A DNA stretch of 64,000 nucleotides, taken from contig NZ_LBJG01000083.1 of NCBI RefSeq assembly GCF_028128765.1, positions 34,602 to 98,601 on the forward strand, written 5' to 3'. The notes under the pieces were generated by a model. That model was not told where the DNA came from. It did not search any database and was given only the letters and a program-made list of their open reading frames with translations. The position numbers and the translations under genes are program-made. Source of the DNA: Bradyrhizobium sp. CCBAU 51627 (GTDB taxonomy: Bacteria > Pseudomonadota > Alphaproteobacteria > Rhizobiales > Xanthobacteraceae). Positions 1 through 8,364 of the stretch are shown here, piece after piece (position 1 is the first letter of the stretch; every line of letters starts with the position of its first letter).

Positions 1-211
1 GCTGATCACGCAGATGTATTTCGAAGGCGACCCGCTGATCCCGGTCTGCCCGATCCTGACGACGATCCCGGACAAGGACGCGCTCGACCGCCTCGTGGCG
101 CCACTCGACCTCAACGCCTCGACGCCGTTCGACTCGCTCGCCTACCGCTTCGATATCGTCCTGCGCGGCCAGCGCTCCACCTATTTCGAAAATCGTACCG
201 CGGGGAACTAA
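1..211 (+). CDS. pcaH: Protocatechuate 3,4-dioxygenase beta subunit, 3' end only
   Basis: Only the last 69 codons are present; the gene enters from the left edge and ends in TAA at 209-211. The segment MYFEGDPLIPVCPIL and the closing FDIVLRGQRSTYFEN match the C-terminal part of PcaH, the subunit that carries the non-haem iron in the family. The iron ligands (two Tyr, two His) would lie upstream of the window and cannot be checked. pcaG follows after 5 bases, so the two are almost certainly co-transcribed and form the alpha/beta enzyme that opens protocatechuate between the hydroxyls to beta-carboxy-cis,cis-muconate. Confidence 0.9.
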   Translation, partial: LITQMYFEGDPLIPVCPILTTIPDKDALDRLVAPLDLNASTPFDSLAYRFDIVLRGQRSTYFENRTAGN

Positions 212-216
212 GATCC

Positions 217-843
217 ATGCCGCAGCCGCTCAACTATCTCAAGGAAACCGCCTCGCAGACCGCCGGGCCCTATGTCCATATCGGCCTGATCCCGGCCATG
301 GCCGGATTCGATATCTTCGAGAAGAACTTTTCCAATGTGCTGGTGACGCCGAACACGCAAGGCGAACGCATCACGCTCGAAGGCAGGGTGCTCGACGGCA
401 CCGGCACGCCGCTGCGCGACGTGCTGCTGGAGATCTGGCAGGCCAATGCGGCCGGCCGCTACAACCATCCGGCCGATCGCTCAGCCGGCGCGCTGGACCA
501 GGACTTCCGCGGCTGGGGCCGCGCGGGTTCCGATTTCGAGAGCGGGCTGGTGACTTTCGAGACAATCAAGCCCGGCGCGATCATCGACAAGGCGGGTCGC
601 AAATGCGCCCCGCACGTCAACGTCTGGATCGTTGCGCGTGGCATCAACATCGGATTGAACACGCGCCTCTATTTCTCGGATGAAGAAGCCGCCAACGCCG
701 CCGACCCGGTGCTCAACCTGATCGAGCAGCCGGTACGACGGGCGACCCTGATCGCAAGACGTGGCGAGCGTGCCGGCAAGATCGTGTATTCCTTCACGAT
801 CAATCTGCAGGGGCCGGAGGAGACGGTGTTCTTCGACGTCTGA
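217..843 (+). CDS. pcaG: Protocatechuate 3,4-dioxygenase alpha subunit
   Basis: A 208-residue protein, the usual length for PcaG. It begins MPQPLNYLKETASQTAGPY, the strand that contacts the partner subunit in the family, and holds the dioxygenase beta-sandwich segment LRDVLLEIWQANAAGRYNHP and the APHVNVWIVARGIN block. PcaG shapes the active site but carries no iron, which fits the absence of a Tyr/His ligand set here. It acts with PcaH in the cytoplasm in the beta-ketoadipate pathway, and the nearby pobA supplies its substrate. A strong hairpin terminator follows at 865-893. Confidence 0.95.
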   Translation: MPQPLNYLKETASQTAGPYVHIGLIPAMAGFDIFEKNFSNVLVTPNTQGERITLEGRVLDGTGTPLRDVLLEIWQANAAGRYNHPADRSAGALDQDFRGWGRAGSDFESGLVTFETIKPGAIIDKAGRKCAPHVNVWIVARGINIGLNTRLYFSDEEAANAADPVLNLIEQPVRRATLIARRGERAGKIVYSFTINLQGPEETVFFDV

Positions 844-864
844 TTGATCCCGTCTGCAATGAAG

Positions 865-893
865 CGGCCCCGTCCGACGACGGGGCCGTTTCT
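865..893 (+). terminator. Rho-independent terminator after pcaG
   Basis: A perfect 10-bp stem (CGGCCCCGTC at 865-874 with GACGGGGCCG at 879-888) closes a CGAC tetraloop and is followed by TTTCTGTT. It starts 21 bases after the pcaG stop codon, the expected place for the end of the pcaHG transcript. Confidence 0.85.
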
Positions 894-1011
894 GTTGTCG
901 CCACCGCTTCGACGCATGAGTGAGACCAAAGTCTAGACAGGGGACCTCGGCCGGTCGGGAACCAAATCGCTTCTGGATCTTTGCTTCGACAGGTTCCACG
1001 CGGAGGGTATC

Positions 1012-1401
1012 ATGAGCAGGCTGAAAGAGCGCGAAACCGCCCCTGACGTCTACAATCTATTTCTCGCTGCGGTTCTCTTTATATCGCCGTGGCTGTTCAA
1101 GCTGACGAACAGCCAGGGCAAGATCGACCTCTGGATCACGAGCGCAATCATCGTCGTGCTCTCGCTGGCGGCCATCATTGCCTACCAGGACTGGGAGGAG
1201 TGGATCAACGTCCTGATGGGCGTCTGGCTGATTGTCTCGCCTTGGCTGCTCGGATTTCCGCATACGCGCGCGATGCATCTGAGCATTGGTTTCGGCATCG
1301 TCATCGTGTTTCTGGCGTTACTGGATCTGTTCCTGCACTACGAAAAGAGGCATCCGGAGGATGTGTCCGCAGAGCCTGGGCGTGAGGCGGCACGAGAGTA
1401 A
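1012..1401 (+). CDS. SPW-repeat integral membrane protein
   Basis: A 129-residue protein with four hydrophobic segments arranged as two similar halves. Each half has the SPW signature: FISPWLFKLTN near residue 23 and IVSPWLLGFPH near residue 74. This matches the SPW-repeat family of small bacterial and archaeal membrane proteins, whose role is unknown. The C-terminal tail is charged and probably cytoplasmic. The start has GGAGG-like sequence (cggaggg) a few bases upstream. It stands alone between the pcaG terminator and the convergent pobR, so the context gives no function. Confidence 0.8.
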   Translation: MSRLKERETAPDVYNLFLAAVLFISPWLFKLTNSQGKIDLWITSAIIVVLSLAAIIAYQDWEEWINVLMGVWLIVSPWLLGFPHTRAMHLSIGFGIVIVFLALLDLFLHYEKRHPEDVSAEPGREAARE

Positions 1402-1405
1402 CGCG

Positions 1406-2272
1406 CTAGTCCCCGCCATGGAGTTGTGCGCGAAAGGCGCGCGGCGATAGCCCGGTGGCTGCGGAGTAGATCCGGCTGAAATAAGCGGGGTCCTCGAAGC
1501 CGAGTGCGTAGGCGATCGTCGAGACGGGCAGATTGGTATAGACGAGGTTGCGCCGCGCTTCGCGGATCAGCCGGTTCAGGATCAGGTGCGAGGCGGTATC
1601 GCCGGTCGCCGCGCGCGTGACGCGGTTGAGATGCGTCGGCGTGATCGCGAGCGCCTTCGCGTAGTCCGCCACGGTCCAGCGCTCCAGATGATGCTGTTCG
1701 AGCAGGGCCTCGAAACGACGGAATAGGTTTGACTCTGCGTTGCCGACGCCGCCGCTCTCGCCCGTGAGCGCACGTGCCACGAGGCCGATCATGGCCGCCG
1801 ACAATGCGCGCAGCACATGCGCACGGCCGAAATCGCGTGCGGCATGCTCGGCGAAGATCTGCTTCATGGTGGCGCGGATCTGCGCCGTGCCGCGCGCCAC
1901 CGCCGATCGAGATAGCACGCCGCGCAGCCCCTCGGCGGCAAGCAGCGCCTCGTCCAGGATTTCCGCAGCGATGGTCAGCACCCAGCCCTGGGTTCCTGGA
2001 ATGAAACGGAAGCCGTGGACATGGCCAACCGGCACGTTGACGACCTGCATCGGTTTCAAGGGCACGACGCGTCCGTCGAGCGTCGCTTCGCCGCCGCCGC
2101 GCTCGATCAGAAGCACCTGGTGCAGCCGGGCATGCCGGTGCACGGCAAGGTTCCAGTCATGCAGCACCGAGCGGGACGCGATCGTCTCGCAATGGACGAC
2201 ATCGGGCAGGTCGCTGGCCTCGCCGAACAGATTGTAGACCCGGATGGCCGGAATGGGGGCTGTGGTTCTCAT
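1406..2272 (-). CDS. pobR: AraC-family regulator of pobA (PobR-like)
   Basis: A 288-residue AraC/XylS-type regulator. The N-terminal half is a cupin-like sensor (HRHARLHQVLLIERGGGEATLDG) and the last 100 residues form two helix-turn-helix motifs (VADYAKALAITPTHLNRV, then STIAYALGFEDPAYFSRIY). Translation is taken from the ATG giving MRTTAPIPAIRVYNLFG; an in-frame ATG 60 bases further upstream would run into the pobA promoter region. It is divergent from pobA with an 86-base gap, the usual arrangement for a 4-hydroxybenzoate-responsive activator. The effector is inferred from position and family, not visible in the sequence. Confidence 0.85.
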   Translation of the reverse strand: MRTTAPIPAIRVYNLFGEASDLPDVVHCETIASRSVLHDWNLAVHRHARLHQVLLIERGGGEATLDGRVVPLKPMQVVNVPVGHVHGFRFIPGTQGWVLTIAAEILDEALLAAEGLRGVLSRSAVARGTAQIRATMKQIFAEHAARDFGRAHVLRALSAAMIGLVARALTGESGGVGNAESNLFRRFEALLEQHHLERWTVADYAKALAITPTHLNRVTRAATGDTASHLILNRLIREARRNLVYTNLPVSTIAYALGFEDPAYFSRIYSAATGLSPRAFRAQLHGGD

Positions 2273-2325
2273 GTTCGAATAGTACAAGACAATGGCGGAA
2301 GCCTCCATCGGTCCGAGCTGCGAAA

Positions 2326-2343
2326 TCTGCAAAAAAGTGCAGA
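2326..2343. promoter_or_regulatory. Inverted repeat in the pobR-pobA intergenic region
   Basis: TCTGCA and TGCAGA flank an A-rich 6-base spacer immediately upstream of the pobA ribosome binding site (GGGAGG at 2345-2350). It is the clearest dyad in the 86-base divergent promoter region and a candidate PobR site or transcript hairpin. No binding evidence is available from sequence alone. Confidence 0.4.
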
Positions 2344-2358
2344 CGGGAGGACGGAAAA

Positions 2359-3531
2359 ATGAAAGTTCAGGTCTGTATCATCGGTGGTGGACCGTCCGGG
2401 CTGCTGTTGTCCCAGCTCTTGCACCTGAAGGGCATCGACACGGTCGTGTTGGAAAAATACAGCCGCGACCACGTGCTGGCCCGCATCCGTGCCGGCGTGC
2501 TCGAGCACGGCTTCGCCGAACTGATGCGCGAGGCGCAATGCGGCGAGCGGATGGACCGCGAGGGTGAGATCCACAATGGATTCGAGATCGCTCATGATGG
2601 CGTGCTCTCCCATATCGATCTGCACAAGCATTCCGGTGGCAATTCGGTGCTGGTCTATGGCCAGACCGAGTTGACGCGCGACCTCTACGAGGCGCGCGAC
2701 CGTCTCGGCGGCGCTGTGGTGCACAATGCCGAAGACGTGACACCGCATGATCTGACCTCGGATCGGCCCTACGTGACGTATCGGGCAAACGGCGAGACCA
2801 TCCGCATTGATTGCGACTACATCGTCGGCGCCGACGGCTTCCACGGCGTCAGCCGCAAATCGATCCCGAAGGACGTGCTGCGCGAATATGAGAAGGTCTA
2901 TCCGTTCGGCTGGTTAGGCGTGCTGTCGCGCACCAAGCCGGTCTCTCCGGAGCTGATCTATGTGAAGCACGAACGTGGTTTCGCGCTCTGCTCGCTGCGC
3001 TCACAGGTGCTGAGCCGGTACTACGTCCAGGTGCCCCTCACCGACAAGGTCGAGGACTGGTCGGACGATGCGTTCTGGGCCGAGCTGAAGCGTCGCTTGC
3101 CGGACGAGGTCGCCGCGCGACTGATCACCGGTCCCTCGATCGAAAAGAGCATCGCGCCGCTGCGCAGTTTCGTCGCCGAGCCGATGAGCTATGGCCGCCT
3201 GTTCCTCGCCGGCGATGCCGCCCACATCGTGCCGCCGACCGGCGCGCGCGGGCTGAACAGTGCAGCGTCCGACATCTATTATCTCTATCACGCGATGCTC
3301 GCGCATTATCAGCAAGGCGACGATTCAGGGCTCAAGGGCTATTCCGCCAAGGCGCTGGCGCGGATCTGGAAGGCGCAGCGCTTCTCGTGGTGGATGACGA
3401 TGATGCTGCATCGCTTCCCCGACCGTTCCGAGTACGAAGACCGGCTCCAGCAGACCGAGCTGGAGTACCTGTTGTCGTCCGAGACGGCACAGCGGTTGCT
3501 CGCGGAGAACTATGTGGGGCTGCCGTTCTGA
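2359..3531 (+). CDS. pobA: 4-hydroxybenzoate 3-monooxygenase
   Basis: A 390-residue class A flavoprotein monooxygenase, full length for PobA. The FAD ADP-binding motif IIGGGPSGLL is at residues 7-16, the GADGFHG motif near 157 and the second FAD motif GDAAHIVPPTGARGLN near 285. It hydroxylates 4-hydroxybenzoate to protocatechuate using NADPH (NADH in some members) and oxygen in the cytoplasm, feeding pcaHG upstream. GGGAGG 8 bases before the ATG supports the start. The divergent pobR probably activates it when 4-hydroxybenzoate is present. Confidence 0.96.
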   Translation: MKVQVCIIGGGPSGLLLSQLLHLKGIDTVVLEKYSRDHVLARIRAGVLEHGFAELMREAQCGERMDREGEIHNGFEIAHDGVLSHIDLHKHSGGNSVLVYGQTELTRDLYEARDRLGGAVVHNAEDVTPHDLTSDRPYVTYRANGETIRIDCDYIVGADGFHGVSRKSIPKDVLREYEKVYPFGWLGVLSRTKPVSPELIYVKHERGFALCSLRSQVLSRYYVQVPLTDKVEDWSDDAFWAELKRRLPDEVAARLITGPSIEKSIAPLRSFVAEPMSYGRLFLAGDAAHIVPPTGARGLNSAASDIYYLYHAMLAHYQQGDDSGLKGYSAKALARIWKAQRFSWWMTMMLHRFPDRSEYEDRLQQTELEYLLSSETAQRLLAENYVGLPF

Positions 3532-3592
3532 ACGGCGGCCTTGCTGTCGCGCTCCTCCAGGGAAGGATACTCCGGGGAAGGAGGCGAGACGG

Positions 3593-5767
3593 CTACTTTC
3601 CTTCCAGCGTGTTTACCGGCGTCCAGTCGGACGGCGGTGGATTGGCCGTCAGTGTCCGCGCACGTCTGGCGAAATATCGCGACGGCGGATCATCGCCGGC
3701 GATGCTTTCGAACTGCTCGGCGGCTTTTGCGAAGTCGCGCGCACGCCAGTACGCAAGTCCTTTGGCGTAGTTCGCCGCGCGGATGCCTTGGTCCTGGGTC
3801 TCCTGGTCCTTCTCCGCGAGCGGCTCGTACACCCTGATCGGCTCGTCGCGACCGTGCACCCTGACCAGGTCCAGTTCGCGCCAGGCGTAGACGCCGCCGC
3901 TCTGGTTCACGGTCATCTCGGACGCCAGGATCACGGTGCCAAAATATTTGTTGGCACCTTCGAGCCGTGAGGCGAGGTTTACGGTGTCACTCATGACGGT
4001 GTAGTTGAAGCGTCGGCGCGAGCCGATATTGCCGACCACGGCTTCGCCGCTGTTCAGCCCGATGCGGTGGGCAAGGCCGCGGCCCCGAAACGCGGGATGG
4101 CTGTCGTTGAGCTCGTCAAGCCGGTCGCGGCATTGCAGCGCGGCGGCGACCGCGTTCCGGGCGTGATCGGGATCATCGGCCGGCGCACCGAACATCGCGA
4201 CGATGGAATCGCCGATATACTTGTCGACATAGCCACCATGGCTTTCGATGATGTCGGTCATGGCGGAGAGATATTCGTTCATCAGTGCGACCAGTTCGGC
4301 CGGCGTCATCTTCTCGGCAATCGAGGAAAAGCCGCTGAGGTCCGAGAAGAACATGGTGATGTTGCGCATCTCGCCGCCGAGCGCGGGCATCTTGCCGGAG
4401 GCGACCATGCTGTCGATCACCTCCGGCGCGAGATAGAACGCAAAGCTCTTGCGCAGGAAGCGCTCCTCGCGGTCGGCGATCACGAAGCGGTAACCGATCA
4501 TCATTGCGAGGGCTGCAAGGCCTGCAAGCACCGGCTCGGCCAGGGGAAGTGCGATGGCGTGCACGAACATGCCGACAGCCACAGCGGCGTAGACGAGGGT
4601 GAGCCCAAGCCAGGTGAGCGCCGCGCCGGTCGGAGCGAGCAGGCAGGCGACAGCGGCAATGATGGCCGCGAACATGATCGTCAGAACAAGCCGCAGCGGG
4701 AAGCCGATCTCGGTGATGGCATCATGCTCGAGCAGATTTCGTATGGCCGTGGCATGGACGAAGACGCCGGCGACCGAGCTGCGTGCCGCTCGCGCGGCGC
4801 GCGCGGGAGCGGGCAGGGCGCATCGCGCCGCCGGCGTTCCGTCATATCCGCGGCCCAAATGCATTGAGGTGAGCTTGCGATCATCGAAGGTAAGGAGGCT
4901 GCCGAGCAACACGATCTTGCCGTCGAAGGCGCGGCGGAAGAAGTCGATATCTGCTTTTTCGACGCAGGCGCGCAAATCGGCGAAGGAATAGGTCGGGATG
5001 TCGCGGCCCATGCCGCGGAAGTTGAGCGTGAGCGTGTTGGGGACCGCGCTCGGGATCGCATAGTCCGACAGCTTCGTCACGCCGCTCGGTCCGGTTTCGG
5101 GCCTTGCATCGAGCGAGCGTGCCGCGAGTTCGACGGCCATTGTGGGCACCGGCTGTCCCTCGACGGAAAAGCTGAGCGGCATTCGCCGGATCACGTTGTC
5201 GGCGTCGGTATGGACGTTGAGGGAGCGGATGTTGTTCCTCACCGCCAACTGTTGCGCGCGATCGGGCCTGTCCGGATGGTCGTTGCTGAGAATCTCGCCG
5301 AGCAGGAGCTTGCCGCCGTCGGAGAGCCGCCTGAGTGCGATCAGATAGTCCCGGTCAAATCCTCTCACGCGGCTGCCGAATGACGCATCGCCGAAGGGAA
5401 TTTCCGACTGCTCGATCGAGCTCGGAAAGATGACGTCGAATCCGATGACCTTGGCGCCGCCATCCGTGATGCTGCCGAGCACCCGCCCGATCTCACGGGT
5501 CCAGGTCTGCGTCGGCGACCCCTTGAAGGGCGGGGTCTCGTAGGTCTCCCCGTCAATCGCGACGACGACAACCGGCGATGTCGCGGGGTCGCGGCGGTCG
5601 CCAGCCAGCTCCCAGCGCAAAGCCGTGAGTATGTCCAGCGAGAGACCCTGCAGTCTCTGGAGCGGCGGAGACGTGAGAGCCGCGCCAGTGACGAGTGCAA
5701 TCAGGATCGCCGCAACGATGTCCCGTCTGCCGATCCGCCGCATCGTTGCTGCCGTGGGTCTATTCAA
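3593..5767 (-). CDS. CHASE2-domain adenylate/guanylate cyclase
   Basis: A 724-residue class III cyclase. After one N-terminal membrane helix there is a periplasmic CHASE2 sensor (roughly residues 40-330), three closely spaced membrane helices (about 350-425) and a cytoplasmic cyclase domain. That domain holds the metal-binding segments FFSDLSGFS (near residue 474) and YIGDSIVAMFG, and the NYTVMSDTVNLASRLE block. The C-terminal tail resembles a TPR-like helix pair (KGLAYWRARDFAKAAEQFE). The start is a TTG overlapping the upstream stop by 8 bases; an ATG 24 bases downstream is the alternative. Translational coupling suggests the secreted neighbour works with its sensor. Confidence 0.9.
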   Translation of the reverse strand: MNRPTAATMRRIGRRDIVAAILIALVTGAALTSPPLQRLQGLSLDILTALRWELAGDRRDPATSPVVVVAIDGETYETPPFKGSPTQTWTREIGRVLGSITDGGAKVIGFDVIFPSSIEQSEIPFGDASFGSRVRGFDRDYLIALRRLSDGGKLLLGEILSNDHPDRPDRAQQLAVRNNIRSLNVHTDADNVIRRMPLSFSVEGQPVPTMAVELAARSLDARPETGPSGVTKLSDYAIPSAVPNTLTLNFRGMGRDIPTYSFADLRACVEKADIDFFRRAFDGKIVLLGSLLTFDDRKLTSMHLGRGYDGTPAARCALPAPARAARAARSSVAGVFVHATAIRNLLEHDAITEIGFPLRLVLTIMFAAIIAAVACLLAPTGAALTWLGLTLVYAAVAVGMFVHAIALPLAEPVLAGLAALAMMIGYRFVIADREERFLRKSFAFYLAPEVIDSMVASGKMPALGGEMRNITMFFSDLSGFSSIAEKMTPAELVALMNEYLSAMTDIIESHGGYVDKYIGDSIVAMFGAPADDPDHARNAVAAALQCRDRLDELNDSHPAFRGRGLAHRIGLNSGEAVVGNIGSRRRFNYTVMSDTVNLASRLEGANKYFGTVILASEMTVNQSGGVYAWRELDLVRVHGRDEPIRVYEPLAEKDQETQDQGIRAANYAKGLAYWRARDFAKAAEQFESIAGDDPPSRYFARRARTLTANPPPSDWTPVNTLEGK

Positions 5768-6419
5768 GCCGCAGCAGGCGACCGACGATCGGGGTCGGCG
5801 ACGCGGTCGCGCTGGCGTCGACCTGGAAGGTGTAGCGCTTGTTTCCGAGCTTCGCGAGATAGCTGCCGCCCGGGGTCAGAGACTTGCCGGCTTTCGAAAG
5901 GTCGTAGAATTTTCTGGCGACCATGATGTCGTTCTTGAGCGGAAGTGTGATCGTTGGCTCCTTGCCGTCGGTGCGTTCAATCACCAGCGTGCTGCCGCTC
6001 TTGGCCTGGATCAGCGGGGCGACGCCGTAGATCGTCGGCAGTTTGGTGTTGGTATCGGCTCGCATGCTGCGGAACGTGGTTGCTGCGCTCTGGTTCGCCT
6101 CGCGCTCGGAGAGTTGGGCGGCGTTGCCATCGCACGGCACCTTGACGCGCTGGACGTTGCCGAGCTGCACCGTGCTCTGCTCCGTGCCGACCAGCACGAC
6201 GCCTTCGGTGATGGTCTCGCGCAGGCAGGATTTCAGGTAGCTGAGCGTGATACCGGCCTTGGGGCCAAGCTTGATGATCTTGCCGGGCGCCACATAGTCC
6301 ATGAATTCGATGCCCTCGACCTTGCCCTGCACATCCTCGACGATGGCAGCGGGTGTCTGCGCGACGGCTGGCGCGCTCAGGCAAAGGACGCCCACGATGG
6401 CGCCGATCAGGCTTCTCAT
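5760..6419 (-). CDS. Secreted FecR-like protein partnered with the CHASE2 cyclase
   Basis: A 219-residue protein with a clear Sec signal peptide (MRSLIGAIVGVLCLSAPAVAQ) and a mostly beta mature region. The part around VQGKVEGIEFMDYVAPGKIIKLGPKAG resembles the FecR periplasmic fold, though the match is weak. Two Cys (SCLRE and VPCDG) could form a disulfide. It is translated first and its stop overlaps the cyclase start. In the family, FecR-like proteins sit in the periplasm beside sensor proteins, so a role in modulating the CHASE2 domain is a reasonable inference, unproven. Confidence 0.7.
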   Translation of the reverse strand: MRSLIGAIVGVLCLSAPAVAQTPAAIVEDVQGKVEGIEFMDYVAPGKIIKLGPKAGITLSYLKSCLRETITEGVVLVGTEQSTVQLGNVQRVKVPCDGNAAQLSEREANQSAATTFRSMRADTNTKLPTIYGVAPLIQAKSGSTLVIERTDGKEPTITLPLKNDIMVARKFYDLSKAGKSLTPGGSYLAKLGNKRYTFQVDASATASPTPIVGRLLRLE

Positions 6420-6653
6420 GATTTTCTTATCCAGTTCGAACGATATGCGACCGATCCTCGCCCCGGCGCGAGCCTAGCAGAAGACGGCCCAAGGAAGTGT
6501 GATCAGAATCACTCTTGGTATTGGTGCACCCAAGCAGGAACAGGTTCAAACCGTTGATGGCAGAAAACGGCGGCTCGGCAAACCGTGAATGCATGCGCAT
6601 ATCAGACCGCGGTGGTCTCCGGCGGGCCGCCTTGGTCCGGACGGCTCCCGGCG

Positions 6654-6679
6654 GTCCTCATATTATGTCCTCATATTAT
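6654..6679. repeat. Perfect tandem 13-bp duplication over a stop codon
   Basis: GTCCTCATATTAT occurs twice head to tail (6654-6666 and 6667-6679). The second copy contains the TAA stop of the minus-strand HD-GYP gene (6676-6678). It looks like a replication-slippage duplication at the gene end. Confidence 0.85.
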
Positions 6680-7752
6680 AGAGAGTGCGAGGCAGCCTCT
6701 GATTTCTGAAATAGCGTCGTGCTCGGCCGGGCGGCGATGCCCAGCACCTCATCCCAGCGCGACAGAAAGGCCTCGACGCAGGCCGGATCGAACTGCCGTC
6801 CCCGGTTCTCGATTAGATGGTCACGCGCCAATTCCAGCGGCATCGGCTCTTTGTATGGTCGTCGCGTCGTCAGGGCGTCGAACACGTCGGCGACCGCGAC
6901 CACGCGCGCCGCGACCGGGATCTCGTCCGCCTTAAGGCCGTTTGGATAGCCGGTGCCGTCCCAGCGCTCGTGATGGCCCGCGGCAATTTGTGCACCGAGC
7001 TGGATCAGCTCGCAGCTGGAATCGGCCAGGATCTTTTCGCCGATCGTCGCATGGGTGCGAATCACGGCCATCTCGTCCTCGGTCAGCTTGCCCGGCTTGA
7101 GCAGGATGTCGTCGGGAATGGCGACCTTGCCGACATCGTGCAGCGGGGCGGCCAGATAGATGTCGCGGCAGAGCCGGGCGGGGAGACCGAGCTGTTCGGC
7201 GATGATCCGGCTGTAGCGGGCGACCCGGAGCGTGTGCTCGCCGGTGTCGTTGTCGCGGTACTCGACCGCGAGCGCGAGCCGCAGGATGATCTCCTCCTCG
7301 CGCTCGCCGAGTTTCCGTGTCGCGGCAGCGACCTCGCTGGCCAGATGCGCAGCGCGATCGTTGAGCTTGCGTACGGCTGCACCAAGCTGAATCAAATTCC
7401 GCAAACGCACCGTCATCTCGATGCTCTGCGGTGCCTTGGGCAGGAAATCGGTTGCACCCGCCTGCAGCGCTTCCATCTTGATGTCGTCGGTCTGTCGCGA
7501 CGTGATCATCGCGATCGGAATATCGGTGCAGGCCGGTAGCGTACGAAGCGCGCGGATGAAGCTGATGCCATCCATGTGCGGCATTTCATAGTCGACAAGC
7601 ACGAGGTCGAATACGCGCTCGCGCGCGCAAGCCAGCGCCTCGACCGGGTCGAGGAATGTGGTGGCCTCGACGAGGCTTTCCGCTTCGATATGACGTTTCA
7701 GGAAGTTGAGGACGGAGCGGCTGTCATCAACCAGAAGCGCTTGGGCCAGCAT
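6676..7752 (-). CDS. Response regulator with HD-GYP c-di-GMP phosphodiesterase domain
   Basis: A 358-residue two-domain protein. The receiver (1-125) has acidic residues D9/D10 and phospho-acceptor D54 in LVLVDYEMPHMDG. A helical linker leads to an HD-GYP domain (about 150-340) with H205-D206 in APLHDVGK and the full HHERWDGTGYP motif ending at residue 270. All expected catalytic residues are present, so it should hydrolyse cyclic di-GMP, like RpfG. No histidine kinase is adjacent. It is divergent from the chemotaxis operon and may share phosphoryl donors with it, which is speculation. Confidence 0.92.
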   Translation of the reverse strand: MLAQALLVDDSRSVLNFLKRHIEAESLVEATTFLDPVEALACARERVFDLVLVDYEMPHMDGISFIRALRTLPACTDIPIAMITSRQTDDIKMEALQAGATDFLPKAPQSIEMTVRLRNLIQLGAAVRKLNDRAAHLASEVAAATRKLGEREEEIILRLALAVEYRDNDTGEHTLRVARYSRIIAEQLGLPARLCRDIYLAAPLHDVGKVAIPDDILLKPGKLTEDEMAVIRTHATIGEKILADSSCELIQLGAQIAAGHHERWDGTGYPNGLKADEIPVAARVVAVADVFDALTTRRPYKEPMPLELARDHLIENRGRQFDPACVEAFLSRWDEVLGIAARPSTTLFQKSEAASHSL

Positions 7753-7882
7753 CGGCGACCGGACTCGTTCGGATGGCGAGGCGTGATCCCAATGAATAGC
7801 CCGCGCGATTTAACGCGGAGCAAATGTCCCGCCGCGGCAAACGGCCTCGACGCTGCACGCCATGCATGAGATTTGAGCGGGT

Positions 7883-7902
7883 CATGCACGTTTGCATGCA
7901 CG
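7883..7902. repeat. CATGCACG direct repeats in the HD-GYP/che intergenic region
   Basis: CATGCACG occurs at 7883-7890 and 7895-7902 (12-base period), and a related CATGCATG lies at 7861-7868. They lie in the 288-base gap between the divergent HD-GYP gene and the che operon. A regulator site is possible; nothing else recognisable is seen in this gap. Confidence 0.3.
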
Positions 7903-8040
7903 CGCGAAGTTATAAGGATTGTGACCCGTAGTTGTACGGAGCATTCCATTAGGGGTTTGCATACTCTCGGACCCGGATAGTCGTCGTGTGGGATTCGCGC
8001 CGTTGGGGGCAGCGGAGCTTCCAGTCAATTTGGGGGGCGA

Positions 8041-8364
8041 ATGTCGTCTGATGTCACTGAGCCGAAGTGGTCCCTACGGCTGCCTGCAGATTGCAGCATC
8101 GCTGCGATCCGCAATGTCTACGACCTGATCCGCGAAGCCTTCGGCCGGCAGGACCGACTCGAGATCGATTGCTCAAGCGTCGACAAGGCCGACGTGACCT
8201 CGATTCAACTTCTGCTGTCGACCGCCAAGACCGGTGAGGCCCGGGGCCGCCCGGTGGTGCTCACATCGTTCTCCCAGTCTCTGCGCAACACCCTTCGCCG
8301 CGCCGGCTTCGCCAGCGAGGCAATGATTGGTCAGCACTTTCCGCAAAAGAAAGATGGCGTCTAA
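8041..8364 (+). CDS. STAS-domain protein heading the chemotaxis operon
   Basis: A 107-residue protein with a STAS fold: beta strands, the segment LEIDCSSVDKADVTSIQLL and a closing amphipathic helix. In SpoIIAA-type proteins a Ser or Thr in the D-S/T-S-G segment is phosphorylated; here the equivalent region reads KADVTSIQ, so a Thr or Ser could serve. Its stop overlaps the cheY start by one base, so the two are translationally coupled. STAS proteins in che operons are thought to modulate signalling or link it to partner-switching kinases. The exact role here is unknown. Confidence 0.8.
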   Translation: MSSDVTEPKWSLRLPADCSIAAIRNVYDLIREAFGRQDRLEIDCSSVDKADVTSIQLLLSTAKTGEARGRPVVLTSFSQSLRNTLRRAGFASEAMIGQHFPQKKDGV

